Below, piece after piece: positions 1 through 8,078 of a DNA stretch of 17,630 bases. A program made the translations under genes and the position numbers. Below the pieces are notes generated by a model that saw only the letters and a list, made by a program, of their open reading frames with translations, was not told the DNA's origin and made no database searches. The stretch is from JBILCM01 sp044353165 (GTDB lineage: Bacteria; Bacillota; Bacilli; Paenibacillales; YIM-B00363). The stretch lies in assembly GCA_044353165.1 (NCBI GenBank), contig JBILCM010000042.1:1-17630 (forward strand), written 5' to 3'. How positions within the stretch are numbered: position 1 is the stretch's first letter; each line of letters starts with the position of its first letter.

Positions 1-712
1 CCACCAACGGATCATTACTTTCAGCCTTGTCTAGATAGTTATTTCCATTGGGATAGTGAAACAAGTTGACACCGATGGAGCTTTCCCAACCGACAACGAT
101 TCCAGCAAAAAGATATTTCTTGTCCTCAGGTAATTGGTTATACCATTTTTTTACAGCTTCTACGCCTCTAACCAACTCTGTTTTCCATGCTTCTCTATAT
201 TTCGGACTCATAAAATTCGGGGCTGGAGGCTTTCTGATTTGTCTTCCCCAATTCAGCCAAGTGATCTTGACGGCGGAATCTGGATTCCAACTGGTCCATT
301 CCACATTATACTTATTATCCGGGTTATACCCTGGACGTGCAGGATCCCAGAAGTTCCAAAGATCAATACGATAATCCCAGTAATATTCTGTGTCGAATTT
401 GATTTGGATGGGGATATCATACTTTTGTGCCCAAGCGAGCGAACTGTTCAACTTGATTAAATAATTTGTCGGGGAAGCGTTCAGCAAGGAAACGATTGTG
501 CCTAGGCCAACGGGTGTCTTTTTGTTTGATTGTGCTCCAAAAAGATTCACCATCTGTTGGAACTTCTGCTCCGTAAGATTCCCGTCATTCAGAATAATAT
601 AATCTTGCAGTTCTGACGATGATTGCGTTTGATTCTGTGCATAAATTCTTATAGAAGATACATGAAGCGCCATCGTCACTGCTATTGCTACGGCTACGAA
701 GTGTTTCAACAC
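1..712 (-). CDS. Secreted TIM-barrel, glycoside-hydrolase-like protein (5' part only)
   Basis: The frame is open from a GTG at 712-710 to the window edge (237 codons), so only the N-terminal part is present. A GGGGAAGGA-rich ribosome site lies just upstream; the adjoining TTG at 709 is an alternative start. Residues 1-25 form a typical signal peptide: Lys-His, then a hydrophobic run rich in A, V and I, then IYA before Q26. The exported part is rich in Trp, Tyr, Asp and Asn, with stretches such as FDTEYYWDYRIDLWNFWDP and IVVGWESSIGVN. These resemble the beta-strand ends and acidic residues of clan-A glycoside-hydrolase barrels and of beta-galactosidase-like proteins seen in Paenibacillus. The exact family and substrate cannot be given from this fragment. 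It is an extracellular protein separated from the arg operon by a terminator, with visibly AT-richer codons than the arg genes. An extracellular enzyme of polysaccharide breakdown is the best guess; secretion is more certain than the activity. Confidence 0.7.
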   Translation of the reverse strand, partial: MLKHFVAVAIAVTMALHVSSIRIYAQNQTQSSSELQDYIILNDGNLTEQKFQQMVNLFGAQSNKKTPVGLGTIVSLLNASPTNYLIKLNSSLAWAQKYDIPIQIKFDTEYYWDYRIDLWNFWDPARPGYNPDNKYNVEWTSWNPDSAVKITWLNWGRQIRKPPAPNFMSPKYREAWKTELVRGVEAVKKWYNQLPEDKKYLFAGIVVGWESSIGVNLFHYPNGNNYLDKAESNDPLV

Positions 713-890
713 TTCCTTCCCCTTCCCAATAACATCTAGTTTATCTAGATATATCAACTCTATTGTCATTATCTCGAACTGCCGCCTACGACGCAGTATC
801 ATTTTTGCTCAATTTATTCACGATGGTCATACAATTCAGCCGGGATCATCCTTGAAGTCAGTATATCGCTAGCACCCGTGCGTGTCTGGC
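713..890. other. Intergenic spacer, no gene recognised
   Basis: This is the first part of a 408-base gap between the secreted-protein gene and argH. It is AT-rich near the gene start, with two close ATCTAG elements around 737-755. I see no convincing promoter hexamer pair, RNA gene or ORF with coding character. The rest of the gap holds tandem repeats, palindromes and the arg terminator, listed separately. Confidence 0.5.
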
Positions 891-950
891 GACGCAATCG
901 AGGCTGTCGACACAATCGAGGTTGTCGACACGATCGAGGTTGTCGACGGA
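891..950. repeat. 18-bp tandem repeat (3 copies) with GTCGAC junctions
   Basis: Three consecutive 18-base units start at 891, 909 and 927, of the form GACACAATCGAGGTTGTC with a few substitutions, followed by a partial fourth (GACGGA). Each junction creates the palindrome GTCGAC or a one-base variant. There is also a GACA..TGTC symmetry within units. It lies between the arg terminator and the secreted-protein gene, within about 240 bases upstream of that gene's start, so it could be a regulatory site, but no known operator is recognised. Confidence 0.85.
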
Positions 951-958
951 GTTTCGAT

Positions 959-1031
959 ATGTTCATTTTTTGAACATACACAAGTGAATCACCACCGAAA
1001 CGCTACTCATATCGTCAGTTTCTGAACATAC
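959..1031. repeat. Dispersed hairpin palindrome: one perfect and one degenerate copy
   Basis: At 959-979 there is ATGTTCA, five T, TGAACAT and then AC, a perfect 7-base inverted repeat. It is identical over 21 bases to copies 1 and 6 of the large array at 10457-10757. A second, degenerate copy at 1011-1031 matches 17 of 21 positions and keeps the right arm TGAACATAC. The two are 52 bases apart. The pair lies 16 bases beyond the arg operon terminator in the direction of transcription. Short ORFs running through it look spurious. Confidence 0.85.
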
Positions 1032-1046
1032 GAATACAATACCCGC

Positions 1047-1091
1047 AAAAAAAGCACTGTACCGCCTAACCATTAGGCGAAACAGCGCTTT
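1047..1091 (-). terminator. Rho-independent terminator of the arg operon
   Basis: Read on the minus strand, an AAAGCGCTGT arm and a CGCCTAA arm pair with TTAGGCG and ACAGTGCTTT around a TGG loop, and a run of T follows (A at 1047-1053 on the plus strand). It begins about 30 bases after the argH stop codon. The A-rich other flank is short, so it is best read as the terminator for the arg genes. Confidence 0.93.
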
Positions 1092-1120
1092 GTATATTGA
1101 TGTTGCGTATTCGAGTACAA

Positions 1121-2542
1121 CTACACTAAACCGGAAAGTTTCGCGTGTCGCTCCACCCATGCAGTCACATCGGCGTGGGCAACCTCGGCGCGTGCAATCG
1201 CTTCGCGCACTTGCGCGAATGCGGTGCCCCCATATACCGCACGGGCATTCACCACGTGCTCCGGCTGCAACACCTTATAGATGTCATCAGCAAACTCTGG
1301 AGCAAATGTGCGGTAGTCTTCGAGTGATAACTCGAGCAGTACGATACCTTTATCGATGCAGTGAAGCACCAACTTGCCGATGATCTCGTGCGCTTGGCGG
1401 AACGGTATGCCTTTGTTCACCAAGTAGTCGGCGATGTCCGTCGCATTCGAGAAATCGCGATCAACCGCTGTGCGCATGCGCTCACGCTTGACCTGCATGG
1501 TGGCGATCATCGGTGCCATCAACCGCAAGGCGCCGCTGACATGTTTCACAGTATCGAACATGCCTTCTTTATCTTCTTGCATATCTTTGTTATAAGCGAG
1601 CGGTAAGGACTTGAGCACGGTTAACAAGCCGAAGAGATTACCATAAATGCGTCCCGTCTTCCCGCGCACCAGCTCGGCCACATCCGGATTTTTCTTCTGC
1701 GGCATAATCGAACTGCCTGTGCAGAAGGCGTCATCCAACTCAATGAAGCCAAATTCTGTGCTTGACCATAAGACAAGTTCCTCACACAAACGTGAAAGAT
1801 GCGTCATCACAAGCGATGCACAGGAGAGGAACTCCACAATAAAGTCTCGGTCGCTGACGGCATCGAGCGAGTTGTCATAGATGCGTGAAAATCCAAGTTG
1901 CTCGGCAACAAACCCGCGATCAATCGGGAATGTCGTTCCAGCCAATGCTCCCGCGCCTAGCGGCAACATGTCCACCCGCTTGTAAGAATCCATAAGCCGC
2001 TCGGCATCACGGCCGAACATCGCCACATAAGCAAGCAGATGATGAGCGAAAGAGATCGGTTGCGCGCGTTGCAGATGCGTATATCCCGGCAAAATCGTCT
2101 CCACATGTTCACGTGCTTGCACAATCAACGCGCCTTGTAATGCGGCAAGGTAGTCTACAAATTCAACGACACGTTTGCGCAGATATAGGTGCATATCTGT
2201 TGCCACTTGATCGTTCCGACTCCGACCGGTGTGCAGCTTGCCGCCTACTGGACCGATGTCACCAATCAATTGTTTCTCGACGGTCATATGAATGTCCTCA
2301 TCCGCCGCCGCGAATTGGACTTCACCGCGATGCATGCGTTCAAGCACCCGCTCCAAACCTGCTACGATCTTGTCTACATCCGCTTGAGGCACAATCCCGC
2401 ATTTGCCCAACATGCGCACGTGTGCGAGGCTCCCTTGAATATCTTCAACGTATAACTCGCGGTCAAAGAAGACGGAGGCCGTGTATTCTTCCACGAGCGC
2501 ATCTGTCGCTTTCGTAAACCGGCCACCCCACAATTTAGCCAT
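1121..2542 (-). CDS. argH: Argininosuccinate lyase
   Basis: ArgH splits argininosuccinate into arginine and fumarate, the last step of arginine synthesis, in the cytoplasm. The protein is 473 aa from the ATG at 2542 (MAKLWGGRFTK, the usual family start). An upstream in-frame extension to 2602 lies inside argG and is not expected. Visible family motifs are TGRSRNDQ (residues 105-112), GYTHLQRAQP with the conserved His near 156, and the fumarase/aspartase signature GSSIMPQKKNP at 276-286, whose flexible loop carries the catalytic serine. The start overlaps the end of argG by 8 bases (ATGGCTAA), which suggests translational coupling. A GGAAGGTG ribosome site lies inside argG. It is the last gene of the operon, followed by a strong terminator. 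Length and motifs are normal. Confidence 0.98.
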   Translation of the reverse strand: MAKLWGGRFTKATDALVEEYTASVFFDRELYVEDIQGSLAHVRMLGKCGIVPQADVDKIVAGLERVLERMHRGEVQFAAADEDIHMTVEKQLIGDIGPVGGKLHTGRSRNDQVATDMHLYLRKRVVEFVDYLAALQGALIVQAREHVETILPGYTHLQRAQPISFAHHLLAYVAMFGRDAERLMDSYKRVDMLPLGAGALAGTTFPIDRGFVAEQLGFSRIYDNSLDAVSDRDFIVEFLSCASLVMTHLSRLCEELVLWSSTEFGFIELDDAFCTGSSIMPQKKNPDVAELVRGKTGRIYGNLFGLLTVLKSLPLAYNKDMQEDKEGMFDTVKHVSGALRLMAPMIATMQVKRERMRTAVDRDFSNATDIADYLVNKGIPFRQAHEIIGKLVLHCIDKGIVLLELSLEDYRTFAPEFADDIYKVLQPEHVVNARAVYGGTAFAQVREAIARAEVAHADVTAWVERHAKLSGLV

Positions 2543-3788
2543 TCGCGTTGCCAACACCTTCCGCACCGTGGATGCTTGAGGAGACACGGAGGCGCAGCGC
2601 ATTCAACCGAATAAATCCGGTAGCGTCCCCTTGGTTGTAAGCCTTCGTAGGATCCGCTTCCATCGTTGCAATGTTCGGGTTGTACAGGCTGACATCGCTC
2701 TTCACGCCGGCAGCAATGACATTGCCTTTGTAAAGCTTCAGACGCACTGTGCCTTCGATGTGCTTCTGGCTTTCTTGCACCAAGGCCTGCAAGGCTAACC
2801 GCTCTGGCGCAAACCAGAAACCGTTATATACAAGCGATGCATACTTCGGTATGAGCGAATCGCGCAACAACATCACTTCACGGTCCATTGTGATCGACTC
2901 CATGATGCGGTGTGCTTTAAAAAGAATGGCGCCACCAGGTGTTTCGTACACGCCGCGGCTTTTCATCCCGACGAATCGGTTTTCCACCATGTCAACGCGA
3001 CCCACACCGTGTTTGCCGCCAAGCGTATTGAGTGTTTCCATCACTTGTAATGGCGTTAGGGATTGCCCATTCACGGCCACGCAAGAGCCTTGATTGAATT
3101 GTAATTCAATGATTTCTGGTACATCCGGCGCAAGCTCGGGATCTACACTCATCACATACATATCCCGCACATCCGGCGCGGAAGCATCGAACCAAGGATC
3201 TTCCAGCATGCCGCTCTCAAAGCTGATATGAAGCAAGTTGCGATCGGTCGAATACGGTTTTGAAGCACTTGCCTTGACCGGAATGCCATGTTTTTCGGCA
3301 TATTCGATCATCTCTGCGCGCCCCGGGAATTGCTCGCGGAACGATTCTAACCGCCATGGCGCAATAACCTCCAGATCGCCGGATAACGCCGCGGCCGTTA
3401 GTTCAAAGCGCACTTGGTCATTCCCTTTCCCTGTCGCGCCATGCGCAATCGCTGTTGCACCTTCCGCAAGGGCAATCTCAACCATCCGCTTAGCAATGAG
3501 CGGTCGTGCAATCGAAGTCCCTAGTAAATATTGTCCCTCATACAACGCACCCGCTTGAAACATCGGATAGATGTAATCTTTGGCGAATTCTGCCCGCAAA
3601 TCTTCAATGTACACTTTCGAAGCGCCTGTGTTGTACGCTTTCTCTTCTAAACCATCCAATTCATCGGCTTGTCCAATATCCGCCGTGAACGTGATGATCT
3701 CTGCATCATACGTTTCCTTCAACCAAGCTAAGATAATCGATGTATCGAGTCCGCCAGAATACGCCAGCACAATTTTTTTCTTCGTCAT
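2535..3788 (-). CDS. argG: Argininosuccinate synthase
   Basis: ArgG joins citrulline and aspartate with ATP to make argininosuccinate. The 417-aa protein starts MTKKKIVLAYSGGLDTS; the P-loop-like motif of N-type ATP pyrophosphatases, SGGLDTS, is at residues 11-17. Further family stretches are GATGKGNDQVRFE and the SYSTDRNL-like PYSTDRNLLHISFE. It is slightly longer than the usual roughly 400 aa because of a short C-terminal tail (HGAEGVGNANG) that runs into the argH start, so the tail may simply house the argH ribosome site. The ATG at 3788 has a GAAGGGTG ribosome site. A 48-base gap separates it from argF, the widest gap within the operon; I see no terminator or convincing promoter in it. 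Confidence 0.98.
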   Translation of the reverse strand: MTKKKIVLAYSGGLDTSIILAWLKETYDAEIITFTADIGQADELDGLEEKAYNTGASKVYIEDLRAEFAKDYIYPMFQAGALYEGQYLLGTSIARPLIAKRMVEIALAEGATAIAHGATGKGNDQVRFELTAAALSGDLEVIAPWRLESFREQFPGRAEMIEYAEKHGIPVKASASKPYSTDRNLLHISFESGMLEDPWFDASAPDVRDMYVMSVDPELAPDVPEIIELQFNQGSCVAVNGQSLTPLQVMETLNTLGGKHGVGRVDMVENRFVGMKSRGVYETPGGAILFKAHRIMESITMDREVMLLRDSLIPKYASLVYNGFWFAPERLALQALVQESQKHIEGTVRLKLYKGNVIAAGVKSDVSLYNPNIATMEADPTKAYNQGDATGFIRLNALRLRVSSSIHGAEGVGNANG

Positions 3789-3836
3789 TGGTTATGAATT
3801 CACCCTTCCATAGTATAAAAAGAAAACCGCCCGCAT

Positions 3837-4805
3837 TTACCCAAGCAATGCCGCAAGAATGGCTTTCTGTGCGTGTAACCGGTTCTCGGCTTGATCGAAC
3901 ACGACAGAATGCGCTCCATCGATCACGTCCGCCGTAACTTCTTCACCACGATGCGCAGGCAAACAGTGCATGAAAATATAATTCGGCTTCGCGGATGCCG
4001 TCAATGCTTCATTCACTTGATACGGTGCGAAAGCGAGTTCGCGTTCTTTCTGTTCGGCTTCCATGCCCATGCTGGCCCATACGTCTGTATAGACGACGTC
4101 AGCGTCACGGATTGCTTCCTGTGGATCATAGTGGAATGTATATTTGCCGCCGCCCATCTGAGCGTTGCCTTTCGCAATTTTGACAACTTCCGCATCGGGT
4201 TCATACCCTTCGGGTGAAGCTACAGCAATATGCATGCCCAGCTTGACTGCGCCGACCATTAACGAATGCACCATGTTGTTGCCATCACCGATATACGCAA
4301 TTTTTAAACCATGCAGCGAACCTTTCTTCTCATAAACAGTCATATAATCCGCTAAAGCCTGACAAGGGTGCGACAGATCCGTCAATCCGTTAATGACAGG
4401 AACCGTCGCATTGCGCGCCAGTTCAATCACATTGCGGTGCGCGAACGTTCGAATCATAATCCCATCGACATAACGCGATAAAGTGCGCGCAGTATCCGCG
4501 ATCGTCTCGCCGCGGCCAAGCTGAATGTCATTCTTCGATAGAAACAAGGCTGACCCACCCAGTTGTGTCATGCCCACTTCGAACGACACACGGGTACGCG
4601 TGGATGACTTCTCAAAAATCATCGCCAACGTGCGGCCTTCCAACGGACGAAACACAGTGCCTGCTTTCAGCTTTCGTTTCAGTTCAACACCGGAATGGAT
4701 AAGCTGCATAATCTCATCCGGTGAATAATCCGCCAGCGCGATAAAATCTCTGCCCTTGAAATGAGTCATATCATTGGAATGAATGCCGTGTAAGGTTGAA
4801 TTCAT
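3837..4805 (-). CDS. argF: Ornithine carbamoyltransferase
   Basis: ArgF transfers the carbamoyl group of carbamoyl phosphate to ornithine, giving citrulline. It is 322 aa. The carbamoyl-phosphate loop STRTR is at residues 68-72, HPCQ at 146-149, the ornithine-side loop DVWASMGME at 241-249 and HCLP at 280-283, all complete, so the enzyme looks active. SMG together with the biosynthetic context argues for an anabolic OTCase rather than a catabolic ArcB. The ATG at 4805 overlaps the argD stop in an ATGA (4 bases), with AAGGAAG upstream. The internal Met13 (4769) has no good ribosome site and is less likely, although residues 1-12 are not conserved in the family as I know it. No carbamoyl-phosphate synthase gene is in this operon. 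Confidence 0.97.
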   Translation of the reverse strand: MNSTLHGIHSNDMTHFKGRDFIALADYSPDEIMQLIHSGVELKRKLKAGTVFRPLEGRTLAMIFEKSSTRTRVSFEVGMTQLGGSALFLSKNDIQLGRGETIADTARTLSRYVDGIMIRTFAHRNVIELARNATVPVINGLTDLSHPCQALADYMTVYEKKGSLHGLKIAYIGDGNNMVHSLMVGAVKLGMHIAVASPEGYEPDAEVVKIAKGNAQMGGGKYTFHYDPQEAIRDADVVYTDVWASMGMEAEQKERELAFAPYQVNEALTASAKPNYIFMHCLPAHRGEEVTADVIDGAHSVVFDQAENRLHAQKAILAALLG

Positions 4806-5995
4806 GCGGATACCACTTCCTTCGCCGATTGCACAATGAGTGCTACCAATTGATCAAGCCCATGCAACCATTCATCTTCAGAAATTGTTAATGCGGGTAA
4901 TAAACGAAGTACATTCGTTCCTGCCGTGATCACGAGTAAGCCTTGCTGCTGTGCCGCGAGCACAATGTCCCCTGCAGCCATGTTCAATTCGATGCCAATC
5001 ATAAGGCCCAGTCCGCGCACTTCCACAACAGCGGGATGGCTTGCCAATGCCTGCTTCAACCGCGCGATGCCTAGTGCGCCAAGCCGTCCAGCGCGCTCGG
5101 GCAGCGCATCCCGCTCCAACGTCTCGAGCGTTGCAATCGCTGCAGCACAAGCAATGGGCGTGCCCCCGAAGGTCGAACCGTGGGAGCCTGCACTAAACGC
5201 GTTCTTCAAGAACGCCTTCCCCAGCATAGCACCCATCGGGAAACCGCTCGCGAGCCCTTTGGCCAGTGTGATGATATCGGGTTCCACGCCGAATTGCTCA
5301 TAGGCGAACAACGTACCCGTGCGGCCGATCCCCGATTGAATTTCGTCGGCAATGAGCAGAATACCCTGTTGTGCACACAGCGCTTTCACTTCCGCAGCGA
5401 ATGCCAGATCCGCCGGGCGCACACCACCCTCACCTTGGACAAACTCAATGATAATCGCACACGTGCGATCGTTCACTGCGGCTTTCAATGCCGCGATATC
5501 ATTGTAGGGCACATGGACAAATCCCGTAGGCAACGGATCGAAGCCGTCTTTGACTTTGTCTTGCCCTGTCGCTGTTAACGTGGCGTAAGTGCGTCCATGG
5601 AACGATTGTTGGAATGATATAATCTCGTAGCGGTCGTTACCCAATACCTTGCGATGGTAACGGCGCGCCAGCTTGATGGCGGCTTCATTCGCTTCGGCTC
5701 CGCTGTTGCAGAAGAAAGCGTGATCTGCACAACTTTTGTCGGTCAAAAGTTGTGACAGCCGCTCTTGACCCGGAATCTCATACAAATTCGATACATGCCA
5801 CAGCGCATCCAACTGCGCAACCAAAGCGTCTTTCACCGCGTCAGGCGCATGACCGAGTCCTGTCACCGCGATGCCGCTCATCAAATCCAAATACTCTTTC
5901 CCGTTCTCATCCCACACCTTGCTGCCTTTGCCTTTCACCAGACGAATCGGATAAGGCGCATAATTCGGGAACAGTGTCTCACGTCCGCTATTCAT
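4802..5995 (-). CDS. argD: Acetylornithine aminotransferase
   Basis: ArgD is a pyridoxal-phosphate enzyme that converts N-acetylglutamate semialdehyde and glutamate to N-acetylornithine and 2-oxoglutarate. From the ATG at 5995 (MNSGRETLFPNYAPYP) it is 397 aa, a typical length. The longer open frame to 6103 runs into argB and lacks family similarity. A GCGGAGGTG ribosome site supports the chosen start. The class-III aminotransferase features are NSGAEAN (97-103, phosphate binding), SFHGRTYATL, DEIQSGIGRTG (Asp217, pairs with the pyridine nitrogen) and the Schiff-base lysine in LAKGLASGFPMGA (Lys246). It follows argB by 16 bases and overlaps argF by 4. Related ornithine or GABA aminotransferases share the fold, but the arg context settles the call. 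Confidence 0.97.
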   Translation of the reverse strand: MNSGRETLFPNYAPYPIRLVKGKGSKVWDENGKEYLDLMSGIAVTGLGHAPDAVKDALVAQLDALWHVSNLYEIPGQERLSQLLTDKSCADHAFFCNSGAEANEAAIKLARRYHRKVLGNDRYEIISFQQSFHGRTYATLTATGQDKVKDGFDPLPTGFVHVPYNDIAALKAAVNDRTCAIIIEFVQGEGGVRPADLAFAAEVKALCAQQGILLIADEIQSGIGRTGTLFAYEQFGVEPDIITLAKGLASGFPMGAMLGKAFLKNAFSAGSHGSTFGGTPIACAAAIATLETLERDALPERAGRLGALGIARLKQALASHPAVVEVRGLGLMIGIELNMAAGDIVLAAQQQGLLVITAGTNVLRLLPALTISEDEWLHGLDQLVALIVQSAKEVVSA

Positions 5996-6011
5996 CGTCC
6001 ACACCTCCGCT

Positions 6012-6821
6012 TTATGCTGATGCCATGCGGGATTCGGCCACGATCGTCGTGCCAACCTTCTCCCCGCGAAGCACCTTGCTAAGAACGCCTGGCTCAGATC
6101 CATTCACAATGACAACCTCTCGAACGTTACCGCCCAAGCAATCTAGCGCCGCTCGCACTTTCGGAATCATCCCGCCATAAATCTCGCCGCTTGCGATCAT
6201 CGCTTCGATCCGGCTAGCCGTCACCGTGGGCAACACTTGCTTCACACCGTCTTGCGTACCCACAATCCCAGAAACATCCGTGACAAGAATAAAAGGACCT
6301 GATCCGATGCTTGAAGCGACCGCGCCTGCGGCCGTATCCGCATTGATGTTGTAACGTTGATAATCCTCACCTAACCCCACAGGCGCAATGACCGGGATAA
6401 ATCCCGCCTGCACCAACGTGTGCAACAATTCGGTGTTCACTTGTGTCACTTCACCGACGTAACCCAGTTTATCCGCATTCGCCACAGGCGTTGCTGTCAA
6501 CAAGTGTCCATCTGTGCCGGACAGGCCGACAGCTTTCGCGCCATTGTGCGACAACCGACGCACGATCTCTTTGTTGATTTTACCCGCTAACACCATCTCG
6601 ACCACATCGAGCACTTCCGCGCTTGTGCGGCGCAAGCCATCCACAAACTCCGAGTGGATGCCCAATTTATTCAGTGCTTGCGAGATCGCCGGCCCTCCGC
6701 CATGCACAATCACCGCTTGCAAACCTTCTTTCTGGAAAGCGGCCAGTTCCGCAAAAAAACCATTCGGCAATGCAGCCAACGTGCTGCCGCCGCATTTGAT
6801 CACGAACGTTCTACTCATCAT
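6012..6821 (-). CDS. argB: N-acetylglutamate kinase
   Basis: ArgB phosphorylates N-acetylglutamate, the second step of the acetylated ornithine route. It is 269 aa, a member of the amino-acid-kinase fold. The N-terminal FVIKCGGST carries the ATP-phosphate Lys and glycines, VIVHGGGPAI (residues 37-46) is the substrate glycine loop, and NINADTAAGAVA with the late GGMIPKVRAA are the nucleotide-site stretches. The start is the first of two adjacent ATG codons (6821 or 6818), with AAGGGGG seven bases before the first. The gap to argJ is 12 bases. It lacks the N-terminal helix extension that in some family members forms arginine-inhibited hexamers, so it may be the arginine-insensitive dimer type, consistent with an ArgJ-based cycle. 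That last point is inference. Confidence 0.96.
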   Translation of the reverse strand: MMSRTFVIKCGGSTLAALPNGFFAELAAFQKEGLQAVIVHGGGPAISQALNKLGIHSEFVDGLRRTSAEVLDVVEMVLAGKINKEIVRRLSHNGAKAVGLSGTDGHLLTATPVANADKLGYVGEVTQVNTELLHTLVQAGFIPVIAPVGLGEDYQRYNINADTAAGAVASSIGSGPFILVTDVSGIVGTQDGVKQVLPTVTASRIEAMIASGEIYGGMIPKVRAALDCLGGNVREVVIVNGSEPGVLSKVLRGEKVGTTIVAESRMASA

Positions 6822-6833
6822 CCTTCATCCCCC

Positions 6834-8057
6834 TTAGGATCGGTAAGAAGCATTAATTTTGACATAATCGTATGTAAGATCGCAGCCCCACGCTGTAGCC
6901 TTTCCGTTATCCATGCCGAGCTCGACAAAAATCGCAACATCTTGCCCATCCAGATACGTTTTTGCTGCGGGTTCATCGAAAGGCACCGGTTGTGAATCCC
7001 GAAGTACGGTCATATCGCCTAGACGAATCGTCACCGTATTGGGATTGAGCGCAACCCCCGCGCGTCCCGCTGCCGCAATAATGCGGCCCCAATTCGCATC
7101 AGAACCGTACACTGCAGATTTTACCAAGCTTGAGCCGACAATCGTCTTTGCAATGGCACGCGCATCCGCATCCGAACCCGCACCGGCAACGTTCACCTCG
7201 ATGAGCTTCGTAGCGCCTTCCCCATCACGAGCGATCGCCTTCGCGAGCACTTCAGCAACATAACGGAATGCCGTCTTGTACTGCGCCCATGCTGGATGAG
7301 CTTCACCCAAGGGCTCATTCCCAGCCAATCCGCTGGCCATGACGACGACCATATCATTCGTACTCGTATCGCCGTCCACCGTAATCATGTTGAACGTCTC
7401 ATCGGTGACATCGCCCAGCAGCTGTTGCAAGCTGCCATCCGCCACTGCGGCGTCCGTCGTCATAAACCCGAGCATCGTCGCCATATTCGGATGGATCATG
7501 CCTGAACCCTTAGCGGCGCCTGCAATGTAGACATCACGTCCATCCACCGCAACCTTGACGCAGATGGATTTGCGGACCAAGTCCGTGGTCATGATCGCTT
7601 GGCTGAAATCATCTCCGCCCTCCCGCGATAAGCTTCCGCCGAGCGCAGTGATCCCTCGCTCAACCTTCTCCATCGGCAACGGCACGCCGATCACTCCCGT
7701 CGATGTCACGCCCACATAATGGGCGGGAACACCGAGCGATGCCGCGAACATCGCCTGCATAGCAAGCGCGTCTTGCTCCCCTTGCACCCCGGTGCATGCG
7801 TTCGCGTTGCCGCTGTTGACGAGCATCGCCTGCAGCTTGCCTTCCTGCGCAATCGCCGAGCGCGTCACGCCAAGCGGCGCCGCCATCACCAGATTCGTTG
7901 TATACACACCAGCAGCTGCGGCCGGCACATCACAAACAATGGCGCCAAGATCGTGGCGCTCGACCTTCTTTAATCCGCAATGTACACCGCCGGCACGAAA
8001 CCCCTTGGGCGTTGTGACCGAACCTTGCGCAACAACAACAAAATCTGCTTCCCCCAT
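6834..8057 (-). CDS. argJ: Glutamate N-acetyltransferase / ornithine acetyltransferase
   Basis: ArgJ moves the acetyl group from N-acetylornithine to glutamate; bifunctional forms also use acetyl-CoA, which makes a separate ArgA unnecessary. It is 407 aa from the ATG at 8057, which has GAGGGG seven bases upstream; a GTG at 8072 in the same frame is less likely. The family self-cleaves into alpha and beta chains before a nucleophilic threonine. The motif KGSGMIHPNMATMLGFM is intact, with cleavage expected between Ala193 and Thr194. TSTGVIG and NSGNANACTG are further family motifs. The gene lies 21 bases after argC. No argA-like gene is seen in the window, so a bifunctional enzyme is plausible but cannot be proved from sequence alone. 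Confidence 0.97.
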   Translation of the reverse strand: MGEADFVVVAQGSVTTPKGFRAGGVHCGLKKVERHDLGAIVCDVPAAAAGVYTTNLVMAAPLGVTRSAIAQEGKLQAMLVNSGNANACTGVQGEQDALAMQAMFAASLGVPAHYVGVTSTGVIGVPLPMEKVERGITALGGSLSREGGDDFSQAIMTTDLVRKSICVKVAVDGRDVYIAGAAKGSGMIHPNMATMLGFMTTDAAVADGSLQQLLGDVTDETFNMITVDGDTSTNDMVVVMASGLAGNEPLGEAHPAWAQYKTAFRYVAEVLAKAIARDGEGATKLIEVNVAGAGSDADARAIAKTIVGSSLVKSAVYGSDANWGRIIAAAGRAGVALNPNTVTIRLGDMTVLRDSQPVPFDEPAAKTYLDGQDVAIFVELGMDNGKATAWGCDLTYDYVKINASYRS

Positions 8058-8078
8058 GTTGCTTCCCCTCACTCGATC

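Noticed and set aside
66..460. Plus-strand ORFs opposite the secreted-protein gene
   Set aside because: They are antisense shadows; the minus-strand frame has a signal peptide, ribosome site and coherent protein character through the window edge.
959..979. LexA (DinR) box
   Set aside because: The half-sites are inverted relative to GAAC-N4-GTTC and the spacer length differs, so it does not match the Bacillus SOS consensus.
963..1160. A 65-codon minus-strand ORF over the arg terminator
   Set aside because: It starts inside argH, crosses the terminator and ends in the palindrome; no coding character.
3789..3836. Internal promoter ahead of argG (TATACT)
   Set aside because: No acceptable -35 hexamer lies 16-18 bases upstream; the gap is short and the operon reads through.
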